Positions 17,076 through 26,687 of a stretch of DNA of 64,000 nucleotides are shown piece after piece. Under the pieces are notes generated by a model, which was not told the origin of the DNA, searched no databases, and was given only the letters and a program-made list of their open reading frames with translations. The position numbers and the translations under genes are program-made. Origin of the DNA: Symbiodinium natans (taxonomy: Eukaryota; Sar; Dinophyceae; Suessiales; Symbiodiniaceae); contig CAJNDS010000538.1 in the NCBI GenBank assembly GCA_905221605.1, positions 1-64,000 of the forward strand. The letters are read 5' to 3'. How positions within the stretch are numbered: position 1 is the first letter of the stretch; each line of letters opens with the position of its first letter.

Positions 17076-18182
17076 ATGTCTTCCTTGATTGAGTCTGAGG
17101 CCCACTTCGTCCAGCGCGCCCGCGAGATCAAATGCCCTGATGATGTGCTAGCGGAGCTTCGTGTCGGTGGGTTCACCAGCCTGGGTCAATTGGCTTATGC
17201 AGTGGGTCAGCCTGGTCAGGTCATCCCTGAGTCAGCCTTCAATGCATTCTGTGCAGCTACCACACCTGGAGCCAATGCAGCGGGCAGGGCATGTGTGCGC
17301 CGCCTTGTCTTTGAAGCGCAGACGCTGGTTTTGGCTGACTTGCGCCTGCAAGTTTCTGACCCGGAAGGTACCTCCAGAAAAATGCCGGAGGCGGAAAGGG
17401 ACCGGCGTCTGCAGCACCTGCGGGGTCGGCTTCCGGGCGTGCTCATTGAAGGCGGCATGGAACCTGGGCGATGTGTCTTAGAGGATTGTGTCAGGCAGGA
17501 GTCTGCCAATCAGTTGAAGTACCTCAGCCCTGATAGATGTGTATCGAGGATGCATGAAGTTACCCACTCCAAAGGCGCGTCCCGCCAGCTCGAACTTGAA
17601 AGCTCCAAGTTGGTGATCAAGGAAACGGATGACGCCATGAGTATGCCAACTCATAGTGCGTTGCAAGTCCAGGAGGCCCTTCGTCGCCGGGGTATTGCCT
17701 ATGTGTTTGCTCAGAGCGTCACTTACACTGCCTATGAGAAGTACATCTCCCGGTTGTTCAGCAACCTTCATCGGGAACCCCCGCCAGGTTTTGCACGCTG
17801 CTCTGTTGCACAGTTGGTGGAAGCCGATCGGCAGGTGTTTGTCCGCATGATCGAACTGGGTATTCAACCGCGTGCAGCCACAGACGGAAGTTTCCCAATG
17901 GATGATGCGTTGACCTCAGCGCTTGAAAGCTACCACGTCTCCATGGCCTTGATGCCGCTTCCGCAGAAGCAGGGCAATGGAAACAAAGAGCGCCGTGAAC
18001 TCCGTATCCCCAAGGAGATTCTCCAGAAAGGAGGCGTTGCTAACGCCCCTACGGGTGAGGCCCTCTGTTTTGACTACAACCTGCGTGGGGACAAGTGCAA
18101 GTGTTCCGCCTCCACATGTCCCCGCAAGCACCTGTGTTGCAAGTGTTTCCAACCGCATCCCATCCGGGATCACAAGGAGTGA
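17076..18182 (+). CDS. gag: DIRS gag-like protein
   Basis: This 368-residue protein is predicted to form the nucleoprotein core. It is mostly helical and ends in a Cys/His cluster, CFDYN...KCKC...CPRKHLCCKCFQPH...H, a nucleic-acid-binding module common in DIRS gag proteins. The ATG at 17076 is clear. It ends in TGA at 18180-18182, and the following frame is the same frame and stays open through pol. The base after the stop is C, in the UGA-CGG context known from viral stop-codon readthrough, so a gag-pol fusion is likely made by readthrough. Confidence 0.82.
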   Translation: MSSLIESEAHFVQRAREIKCPDDVLAELRVGGFTSLGQLAYAVGQPGQVIPESAFNAFCAATTPGANAAGRACVRRLVFEAQTLVLADLRLQVSDPEGTSRKMPEAERDRRLQHLRGRLPGVLIEGGMEPGRCVLEDCVRQESANQLKYLSPDRCVSRMHEVTHSKGASRQLELESSKLVIKETDDAMSMPTHSALQVQEALRRRGIAYVFAQSVTYTAYEKYISRLFSNLHREPPPGFARCSVAQLVEADRQVFVRMIELGIQPRAATDGSFPMDDALTSALESYHVSMALMPLPQKQGNGNKERRELRIPKEILQKGGVANAPTGEALCFDYNLRGDKCKCSASTCPRKHLCCKCFQPHPIRDHKE

Positions 18183-21100
18183 CGGTCAGTGCCAGAGGCG
18201 GGACTTGCTGCTTCAACGTCGGATGAGCCCGTGTTGCCAGCGGTTCCGCCACATGAGGAAACTGGAGCTGAGGCTCCCGCTGTGGTCAGTCAAGCTGTGC
18301 TCCATGTTGCGGCTGAGCCCCCGGTTTCCCATGCTCCTGAGCCAACCTCCCATGAGGCTCCCGCTGTAATCAGTCAAGCTGTGCACCATGTTGCGGCGGA
18401 GCCCCCGGTTTCCCATGTTCCTGAGCCAACCTCCCTGAATTCGTGTGCTTCTGTCAGTGACCCTGAGGAACTTGCTGAGCAACTTCTCCAGGGCAAACTC
18501 ATTGATCCTCACTCTGTGCTCTCCCTGTGGGAGCTCCTTCCACATGAGGCGCCTCATAAGGCAGCGTCAGGAAGCTCATTCTTCACTGGACTGTACCGGA
18601 GAGGGGGTGTGCTGGGTCTTCGGGCCAATGTGGCCCGCTTCCCAAAAGTAGCGCAGGTCCTCTGTGCCTTCGTTCGGCAGCGCCGGCCGTCTGCGGTGTT
18701 CACTTCGCTTGCCATATTCTGTGACATTCCCACTGAGCCTCATCGTGACTCCCATAACGGCCCGTCTCCTAATCTTGTGTTTAAGCTTTCGGATTTCTCA
18801 GGGGGCGGTGTGTGGTGTGAGGGCCCCGGGCACGATGTCCGCCCTGTTCAAGGCTCTCCCGTTCAGGGTCGTGTGCTCAAGTTCGATGATGGTTGTCTCG
18901 AGCTGCCTGCTAAGGACCACTGGCATATGACTGAACCCTGGCAAGGCCGTCGCGTGGTCCTTGTGGCATATGCACTGCCTTATATGCCCTCAGTTAAGCT
19001 TGAGGTCCCCCAAGCCCTCCTCGAGCTTGGCTTCCCGTTGCCACCGGATTTCCTTCCAGCACTGGCGGATGTTCCTCCGCTCAGCAACCCCGCACCGGAG
19101 CCTACGCAAGAGCCTGAGCTGTCTTCCCGACCCGCGTTCATTATTGAGGTCTTTTCTGGCATGTCCAGGCTATCCGCCTGCCTTAAGCAACTTGGTTTTG
19201 ACGCCATTGCCGTTGATCATAAGCGCGTCCCTGGCGCCGCCTGTCATGTTCATCTTGTCGACTTGTGTGCAACGGAAGGCGTTGAGTTGGTCCGACGTTG
19301 GCTGGCAATGCCCAACTGCGTGGGTATTTGGTTCGCTCCACCATGTGGGACGGCCAGCCGAGCAAGGGAGATCAAAGGGGTTCCAGGGCCCCCCCCTCTC
19401 CGATCGGAAAAGTTTCCGAACGGGCTGCCGCAGCTAAAGGGTCAATCCCTTCTCCGAGTCACCTTAGCAAACCAGCTTTACGAATGTGTTTCTGATTTGG
19501 TTCTTGAGGCTGCCTCCCGCAACCTTGTCATCGGTGTTGAGAACCCTCGGCAAAGTCTCTACTGGCGCACTTCCATGTTTGCACGCATCGCACACCTCCT
19601 TCAGTTCACTGCATTCCAGAGTTGCGCCTACGGCAGCCGTCGTCCGAAGTGGACGGCCATTGCGTATACCCGGGGTGCGTTTGACTGCATCTGCAAGTCC
19701 TGCCCTGGGCAGTCTTGCGCTCAACGTCACCTGCCGTGGGGGGTGGCGCCCGAGGCGCCTAACGGCTTCTCTACATCGTTGGAAGCTGCGTATCCGCTGC
19801 CACTGGCGCGTGCCCTCGCCCATGCGTTCTTCCAGGCTTGCCCGCCCAAGCCGCCCTCACCTGCCGGGCTCCAGTTATCTCTTGTCCGTGGCCAGGTCGG
19901 GAGTCAGCCAAAGGCCTCTGTGACGGGGCCCCGCGTGCCTGAGCATGCTCGCATTTTGCGAGTACGGGTCCCCCCTTCTGTCTCCTGTCCGGTGTCCCTG
20001 CGTGCCCGCCTTAAGGATCCCTGGCCCCTACCCCACGTGGCCGTCTGCCCCGAGCGCTCGGTGCCTGCCGACGCCCAGCTGCTGCAAATAGTCCCGGTTA
20101 AGCAGGGGAGTTCGAGCGCTGGTTCTGGAAACAAAGTTTGTGGTGCTGATGCGGAGCTCTGGAACGAGCTTGTTTGGGGTATCCCTTTCTCCCCGGAACA
20201 GTTTGTCCGCGAGGCGGTTAAAGCCGGCCATCCCAGAACCCTAGAGGTCTCCCTGCCTCAAGTCCTCAAAGATGCTGTGTGCACCCATGCCTCGTTGTCC
20301 GAGTCGGAGTTGTGCGGGTTGAGAGCGCGCCAGTTTGCTAAGTGGCTTAAGCTTGCGCAGGACCTCAGGAGCGAGGAAGAAGCGCTGAAGGCCTCTATGC
20401 ATAAACAGGTCGCTACGATCCTAAAGCCCAAACGTCTCCTCTTGTGGAAGGCGATGATGGTTGAGGCTTCCTACGACGATGTGTCCATCTTCGATGAAGT
20501 AATCTCGGGTACTAACCTGGGAGGCCCGGTGCCCGATACAGGCGTGTTTGCCCCGAAGTTCAAGCCGGCGTCAGTCACCGTTGACCAACTCAAAAGAGAT
20601 GCGCCCACCTCTAGGGCGGCTCTTTTGTCCACCATCAAGTCTCAAGGGGAGGCTCTGGATCGCGAGGTCCAGACGAAAACTCTCGAGGAGCGTGACAGGG
20701 GCTGGCTGTCAGGTCCCATAGAGGTGGATCAGCTGCCACCTGATGCCATAGTGTCACGACGGTTCGGGATCGAGCAGGATGGGAAAATCAGATTGATTGA
20801 CGACTTCTCGGGGTCGGGAGTCAACAGCTCCGTGGAGACGTCGGAGACCGTGCGCCCCCAGACCGTCGACGTCATCGCAGGCTTGTGCCTGTCTCTGATG
20901 CGAGCGCAACCAGGGTGTAGTCTCAAGGGAAGGTTCTATGACCTGGTTAGTGCCTACAGGCAGCTGGCTTTGGACCCTGCAGGGGCCTGGGCTTCGTACA
21001 TTGGGCTGTGGGATCCTGATCTGAAGAGGGTAGTGGTGTTTCAGCTGCACGCACTCCCTTTCGGGGCAGTCAAGTCAGTGTCGACTTTTCTGAGGACCGT

Positions 21101-22047
21101 TAACTCGGTATGGCACCTTGGCGCATTCTTCTTCGCCCTTTGCTGGTCCCACTACTTTGACGACTTCGTGTCGGTTGCTAGAGGCTCGCAGGTGGCTAAT
21201 GTGCACCAAACAATCACCTTGCTCTTCGCCCTGTTGGGTTGGGACCTGGCCCAAGGTGGGAAAAAGGATGTGCCGTTTGCGGAAACCTTTTGTGCGTTAG
21301 GGGTTGACATAGTGCTGTCGAGCGCCCACTTGGGTCGTGTGACCATTTGCAACACGGAAAAGAGAGTTCAGCTCCTCGTAGAGACTATGAAGCAGGCCCA
21401 GAAAGACCGACGCATGAGTGCGCCTCAAGCACTCAAGCTAAGGGGTAAGCTCCAGTTTGCAAGTGGACAGCTGTTCGGGCGTCAAAGCAAGTTTTGCATG
21501 CAGCAGCTTTCTGATTACGCCCATGGGGGTGCCCCTCCTGATCTGCCGACGGAGTGCATTGATACTTTCACCTCGCTGGTCGACATGTTGGACAGTGGAC
21601 GCCCTAGGCTAGTCCAAGTCAACAAACAGCAAACCTGGTATGTCTTCACTGATGCATCCTATTCGAAGGATGACCCCGTGCTGCCTTGTGGTGTTGGTGG
21701 TCTCTTGTTTGATGATAAGGGTGTGTTGGTTGCTGGTTTCTCCCACGCCCTTGACAGTGACGTCCGGAAGCTCCTGGGTGAGATCAACAAAGACACGATC
21801 ATAATGGAGGCTGAGTTTGTTGCGGTGCTGCTTGCGTTCCGTCTTTGGGGCAAAAGGGTTGCGAACTCACCTGTTGTGGCTTTCATCGACAACAACTCCG
21901 TCAGGGACATTTTGATCTCATGCAGGGGCAGGTCCCCTACTGTGAAAAGCCTGCTTAAAATGTTCGTGAGCTTGGAGGTGGAGTGTGAGTTCATCCCTTG
22001 GTTCTCACGCGTTCCTTCCCCATCAAACTGTGCGGATCTCCCGTCGA
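18183..22047 (+). CDS. pol: DIRS pol: possible oxygenase, methyltransferase, RT, RNase H (5' part, cut by LINE-B)
   Basis: This is the gag frame after the UGA. No ATG occurs before about residue 246, so readthrough is the probable entry. In order: two near-identical 30-residue repeats (SQAVLHVAAEPPVSH); a possible 2OG-Fe(II) oxygenase-like segment with HRD and HMTEPWQGRR (tentative); a methyltransferase-like domain with EVFSGMSRLS (motif I) and APPCGTASRAR (PPC, C5-cytosine type) near 19140-19365; reverse transcriptase with IRLIDDFSGSG, DLVSAYRQLAL and catalytic YFDD (21153-21164); and RNase H with FTDASYS, EAEF and FIDNNS. The ORF stops being DIRS sequence at 22047, where LINE-B begins. The 38 nt after it to the TAG at 22085 are LINE-B. 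It resumes at 36928. Confidence 0.9.
22034..22047. repeat. Target-site duplication, left copy
   Basis: The sequence GGATCTCCCGTCGA is repeated exactly at 36914-36927. The two copies bracket LINE-B, and joining across them restores the DIRS pol frame (ADLPSR). Confidence 0.95.
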
Positions 22048-22163
22048 AGCCCCCGGCTCAAGTCGTTTTCGTGTGCTCGTCTTAGGGGGTGAACGTGCCT
22101 CGAGGCCCCCAACAGGTTCTTCTTTCAACCGTGGCCCATTGACGTTTTAGCAGATCCTGAGCC

Positions 22164-25100
22164 ATGGTTTCTTTCATACATGCTGGCATGCTTTGGATGG
22201 CTTTGCAGATTTTCATGTGGATTTCATGCAGTGGTGCAGTGCGACGTTGCATGTCTGTTGAAGGATCGAGAGATGCAAGGTCTTCTACTGATGAGCGGAG
22301 GGCCCAGCCTCAGCTTTACGAGGTCGCAACGGACCCCATCAACACCACTAGATGCCCCTTGTGGAGAACGCCAGAAGGTCTTCGTTATACACAGCCGCCA
22401 CATTCTGCACCCTACGCGTATGAGGAACAGCGGGCTCCGCTTCCCCCTCCATTGCAGTCATGGGAACGTCTGGTCAGTGTGCTTCTGTCAGGTTCAGTTG
22501 AGTGCTCAGGACGGCAAGACAACCCCACAAGCTCATTGAATGCAGCAACCGACAATCTGCCTTCAGGATCGGCGGAGACTCACAGACCGCTCAGGCCGGT
22601 CGACGTCTACCGGGACCCAGGCAGACATGAACCAGATGGGGAGCTGCCCGCGTTGAAGCGTAGGCTCGCTGCTTGTGCACACAGTCTGACTAGAGTGCTC
22701 ACCAAGGACAGCCAATACATAGTGGTAATGCAAGAGACATCTGAACAGGCAGAAATCCAACGACGTCGAGATGTGACTTCACCAGCTGTAACTGAGGACC
22801 GTAGTAGCCAGAGCAACGCTTGTCAGACACTCAGGCAACTGTCAAACATCATGCTGCAAAATTGCTCGCAGGCGGTTGATGCAGCAAGAGAAATTTACTG
22901 TCACCAATCCAGTCCTCGAGAATTGATGTGGCATTGCAGCAACAGCTTCGCTGCATATGCATTACCGGGAGTTTCCTGGCCCCAGCGCGTGAGCACGTGG
23001 AAGGCCAGATCATGCAGGCGGGAGCACACATTGAGCTGCATGCTTGGCATTGGTAATTTAACGAGCGCTGCTAGAGAACAGAATCCGCTTGCCCGAATTG
23101 CAACCTTGATGGCAGTAACTTCCTTTCAGACAGTTGCTCCAAGGCCGGCAACTGCAAAGTCCTCAGTCAGACTTGAACCCGCAAGCATGACAGGGCCTGC
23201 GCCAAAGGAGCTGACACGGTGCAGCACCCAGGCACCAGCTGCTTTCGCTCCTGCTTTTCACTCACGAGGGCAAGTGGTTTCCACTCCCAAACAGGTCAGG
23301 CACAGTGGGTCATCCAGCTGGTCACAAATAGTAATGCAGACCATTCAGGATGGGCTACGTAGATGGAAGCCCTTGACTAGCTCACATGCTGACATGTTAT
23401 TCACTGCCTTGATGTGGCCTAGACTCAATTCCATCACTCGACGCACTGAGGTCAGGGCCACGGCCAACTGCCTACCGAGCGGCATCTCGCGGTCGAAGAA
23501 GGCGGATCATGTCTGCGAACATACCGAGTTGCAAACTGAAGACCACACGGCAAGACGTGACTGTTCTGTTCATTTAACCTGCGCAATGCATTGGCTCTGC
23601 ACTCACTTCACAGGGATTGCGGACTCCGCGCCCTTTCGTAGACGGAGCACTCTTGGTCAGGGAAGCTTCTCAAGACTCATAATGTCGGAGGCACCATGTA
23701 CACCATGCGTGACCTGTGGATGGCGCCCCTGCAGATGCACGTCGTTGGAGGGGGCCCTGCACAGCAGGCTACCTGGCGAATCCCACGAAAGGCAGACATC
23801 TGGAGGTTCTGGCGACTCCACTGCCAGCATGATGTGCATTTACTGTCTTGAGCAGCCGTGCGTCTGCATGCAAACAGCTGCAGTTCCGATTGTCGTGCCG
23901 AAGTCTACTCACACGGAGGGCGAAGATGACACAGCACACTTCCTGGAAGAGCCCATAGAAGTGGTGAATGCACAGGAAAGTGAAAGGGAAGGCGGACTCC
24001 GCACCCAAGATCACCAACCAGTGGAACATGATGCTTCTACCAAAAAGGTAAACACTACGTGGCTTCGCTTCCTTGACGTTGCACAGAATGATCAAGAAGC
24101 ATCTCTCCTACGGGCCCTTCCTGAACCATCACTGGAAGTAAGTGACCTTGCGCGAGCGAGCTTCTTCCTTGAGCAGATACGCCAGCTCCCGGACCCCTTG
24201 AAATCAAGGCTGGTGAACAAGATAGAGGAGCAGCATTCGGATCTCCTACGAGAACCTCGGGGTGTAGATCTGGTCGCACGCTTTGATGCGCAGCGATTGG
24301 AGACGGCGACTATCGGGACAACGGCAGGACACGAGATGCCGATACCGACAACACCAGTGACAGGACCGGAGGGGAATGCGGCCTCCGCCCCTTTCACCAC
24401 GGAAACAACAGACCTCGACGAGTTCTTAGCAGGTTTTGCTGGCGCTTCTGAGACTGAAGACAATAGTGCAAATCTGCAAGACATAGGCGGGCCATTGGCA
24501 GACAGTGGAGAGGCCTCTGGACAAATTGCGTCCACGCCGGATGTACAAAGTGAGGAATCTGATGGAGATGGGCCAAGGTGCTCCAACCGGCCGCCCACTC
24601 GAGCATATGAGAGTGCATGCGAGCGTACAGTCCTGATGTGCACGGCAGACAAGAGTGCTAGGGCATGCAACACGGGTGCTTATCGGGCTGCACGATATTC
24701 TGCGCAGGACACCCACTCGCAACACGAGAAGCGTGTTGCAACTGGGAAGGTGGACTCCACACCCAGCCGGACACTCAAACGCGAAGAGAGTTACCCAGTT
24801 TATGCGATTCATAGCAAACCCAATGCATGCGCCGACCGCCAACAGATCGATGCTGTGAATAAACAAGAACTAATATCTGATTACAATAGAGCATGCGTGA
24901 GTGCCTCTAAGATCGGATTGTTCACAAAAGATCACAGCTGTGCATGTGATTGTGCTGCAACGATATGGTATGCCATTAAAACATACACAACCCCACAGCC
25001 CATCAGAATGCACGCACGACCTCCACCTGCCCAGGCTGACACATCCACGAGACGGCGCAACGATCCCATCGACACTGGGAACGTGGTCTCCACACCCAGC

Positions 25101-26675
25101 AGGGCACTCAATTGCCTTGCGAAGCTGCTGGTTTGCATCCTTACGTACACACATGCAGAACAAGAGTTCAGCCATCGAATCGGAGCACACTTTGGCTCAT
25201 GCCCATTCCTCCCCCCCACCATAAGACCAGCCCTGACGGAAGCACAAGCTCCTCGCCTTCCACTTCCTACACCTGACCTCGGCCTCCGTAATTACACTGA
25301 AGATTATGTGCAAGAGACTGAACTTGAGACAGGTCAGGACACCCACAGCGTCACCTTGAACTCTAATCACATAACTACACGGTTCCAGGGACCAGCACCG
25401 GGGATACTGGTTTTAACTCCTGCCAATGCGCCTGCCTGCAACATGGGACCCAGTCCGAGCTCAAAGAAGAAGTCATCTCGGCGTTTACCCACAAGACTAC
25501 GCCAGTCGGGCGCTGCGCCCACAGGCAAACTACTTGCCCTCAGACAGGCCGCTGTGGCAAAGGCGCAGAAGAGGCAAAGGAGTACAGCGGACTCCGCACT
25601 CCACGAAACTACGCGTCAAGACGAACCTGGAGAAGAGCCATCAAGTAGTAGCCGAGTGCGCTTCCACCCGAAGAGACGTAAGAAGGCCAGCTCGGAAGAC
25701 ATGGTGGAGATGGACTACATCATAGAACTCTCTGAACCAGAAGAGGACACGGAGCAGGACACGGTGCCCATACCAGCGCACAATCGAAACCTGACAGCGG
25801 TCTCCGCTCAGGCAGCAAGCAGCCGTCGACACCGAGAAGATCCGCCACAGCCCGCCTCGGGCGAACGCCCAACCGCGAGCAAGCGGGGGGAACCGCCTAG
25901 ACCACCGCTGGCGCGACGAAGAAAGACGGCCATATCGAAAGCACTCACGGACGTCCTGAGACACTCTGGAGCAAGGCATGGATTGGAGGTGAGAGCAGAT
26001 GCACTCTTTGACCTCCGTGCCGTTCTGGACACGCACAAGCTTAAGGCGCTACATGCACAGGAACACGAAATCCTGCAAGTGGTCGAGGAGAGCGACAAGA
26101 AGAGATTTGAAGTGGTCCAGCGGGAAGGGGCAAAGTGGATCAGAGCGGCACAGGGCCACTCCATGGAAGGCATAGACAACTCCACCTTCCAAGTGCGAGT
26201 GCCCAGACGCCTGCTGCCACAGGAGCTGTATCACGGCACATACGATGATGCCTACAGCCAGATAGTCCAAAGTGGACTGTTGGCGGGTGGTCCAAGCCGC
26301 AAGCGAAATGACATACACCTCACGGAGGGGCTGCCGACTGATCGTCCTATCTCAGGAATGAGAAATACATGCAACATTGCACTCGCGATCCTACCGAAGG
26401 AGGCTGCGGCGGAGGGGTGCACGTTCTACAAGAGCGGCAACCAGGTCTATCTCACAAAGGGTATCGGCACACAAAAGGTCCTCCCAGCTCGTTTCATCCA
26501 CGCCGTGATTATCCTGAAGAGCGGAGAGAGAATCTTGTCAAGAACCGCAGATGGGCCACCGAGCCTCAGGGATGTGCACGCGGGCCTATTGAGGGCCAAC
26601 GAAGGCATGCGGGCTCCGCGCCGGAAAACCAAAGCAAGAGCTCTTTGCGCAGGGCGTGTCAGTAGGCATTCCTGA
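22164..26675 (+). CDS. LINE-B ORF1 with C-terminal Tpt1/KptA RNA 2'-phosphotransferase domain
   Basis: This is a 1503-codon open frame starting with ATG. Most of the first 1000 residues are low in recognisable structure. Two Cys-knuckle-like patches (CTPCVTCGWRPCRC, CIYCLEQPCVC) lie near residues 510-575. The final ~200 residues (about 1255-1455) match RNA 2'-phosphotransferase Tpt1/KptA: ISKALTDVLRHSG (Arg-His pair), VVEESDKKRFEV, WIRAAQGHSM, ELYHGTYDDA, RKRNDIHLTEG, and FYKSGNQVYLTKG followed by PARFI. The family transfers a 2'-phosphate to NAD+, and some members ADP-ribosylate RNA or DNA 5' phosphates. An internal ATG at 25443 (MGPSPSS...RRLPTRLRQ) resembles the start at 27199 and could be the true start of a 411-residue enzyme. 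Several B-type hairpins lie in frame. Confidence 0.85.
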   Translation: MVSFIHAGMLWMALQIFMWISCSGAVRRCMSVEGSRDARSSTDERRAQPQLYEVATDPINTTRCPLWRTPEGLRYTQPPHSAPYAYEEQRAPLPPPLQSWERLVSVLLSGSVECSGRQDNPTSSLNAATDNLPSGSAETHRPLRPVDVYRDPGRHEPDGELPALKRRLAACAHSLTRVLTKDSQYIVVMQETSEQAEIQRRRDVTSPAVTEDRSSQSNACQTLRQLSNIMLQNCSQAVDAAREIYCHQSSPRELMWHCSNSFAAYALPGVSWPQRVSTWKARSCRREHTLSCMLGIGNLTSAAREQNPLARIATLMAVTSFQTVAPRPATAKSSVRLEPASMTGPAPKELTRCSTQAPAAFAPAFHSRGQVVSTPKQVRHSGSSSWSQIVMQTIQDGLRRWKPLTSSHADMLFTALMWPRLNSITRRTEVRATANCLPSGISRSKKADHVCEHTELQTEDHTARRDCSVHLTCAMHWLCTHFTGIADSAPFRRRSTLGQGSFSRLIMSEAPCTPCVTCGWRPCRCTSLEGALHSRLPGESHERQTSGGSGDSTASMMCIYCLEQPCVCMQTAAVPIVVPKSTHTEGEDDTAHFLEEPIEVVNAQESEREGGLRTQDHQPVEHDASTKKVNTTWLRFLDVAQNDQEASLLRALPEPSLEVSDLARASFFLEQIRQLPDPLKSRLVNKIEEQHSDLLREPRGVDLVARFDAQRLETATIGTTAGHEMPIPTTPVTGPEGNAASAPFTTETTDLDEFLAGFAGASETEDNSANLQDIGGPLADSGEASGQIASTPDVQSEESDGDGPRCSNRPPTRAYESACERTVLMCTADKSARACNTGAYRAARYSAQDTHSQHEKRVATGKVDSTPSRTLKREESYPVYAIHSKPNACADRQQIDAVNKQELISDYNRACVSASKIGLFTKDHSCACDCAATIWYAIKTYTTPQPIRMHARPPPAQADTSTRRRNDPIDTGNVVSTPSRALNCLAKLLVCILTYTHAEQEFSHRIGAHFGSCPFLPPTIRPALTEAQAPRLPLPTPDLGLRNYTEDYVQETELETGQDTHSVTLNSNHITTRFQGPAPGILVLTPANAPACNMGPSPSSKKKSSRRLPTRLRQSGAAPTGKLLALRQAAVAKAQKRQRSTADSALHETTRQDEPGEEPSSSSRVRFHPKRRKKASSEDMVEMDYIIELSEPEEDTEQDTVPIPAHNRNLTAVSAQAASSRRHREDPPQPASGERPTASKRGEPPRPPLARRRKTAISKALTDVLRHSGARHGLEVRADALFDLRAVLDTHKLKALHAQEHEILQVVEESDKKRFEVVQREGAKWIRAAQGHSMEGIDNSTFQVRVPRRLLPQELYHGTYDDAYSQIVQSGLLAGGPSRKRNDIHLTEGLPTDRPISGMRNTCNIALAILPKEAAAEGCTFYKSGNQVYLTKGIGTQKVLPARFIHAVIILKSGERILSRTADGPPSLRDVHAGLLRANEGMRAPRRKTKARALCAGRVSRHS
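23268..23288. repeat. B-type hairpin 1
   Basis: Arms GGG/CCC flank core GTGG-TTT-CCAC. It is in frame in LINE-B ORF1. Confidence 0.55.
23622..23644. repeat. B-type hairpin 2
   Basis: Arms AGGG/CCCT flank core GCGG-ACT-CCGC with a 3-nt/1-nt asymmetric internal loop. Confidence 0.75.
23986..24006. repeat. B-type hairpin 3
   Basis: Arms GGG/CCC flank core GCGG-ACT-CCGC with the 3/1 internal loop. Confidence 0.65.
24370..24392. repeat. B-type hairpin 4
   Basis: Arms AGGGG/CCCCT flank core GCGG-CCT-CCGC. Confidence 0.75.
24742..24766. repeat. B-type hairpin 5
   Basis: Arms CTGGG/CCCAG flank core GTGG-ACT-CCAC with the 3/1 internal loop. Confidence 0.82.
25075..25099. repeat. B-type hairpin 6
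   Basis: Arms CTGGG/CCCAG flank core GTGG-TCT-CCAC with the 3/1 internal loop. The arms equal those of hairpin 5, so the two may be related by duplication. Confidence 0.82.
25579..25602. repeat. B-type hairpin 7
   Basis: Arms GGAGT/ACTCC flank core GCGG-ACT-CCGC. It is in frame upstream of the Tpt1 domain. Confidence 0.78.
25790..25812. repeat. B-type hairpin 8
   Basis: Arms CCTGA/TCAGG flank core GCGG-TCT-CCGC. Confidence 0.8.
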
Positions 26676-26687
26676 AAGCTTGGAGAC

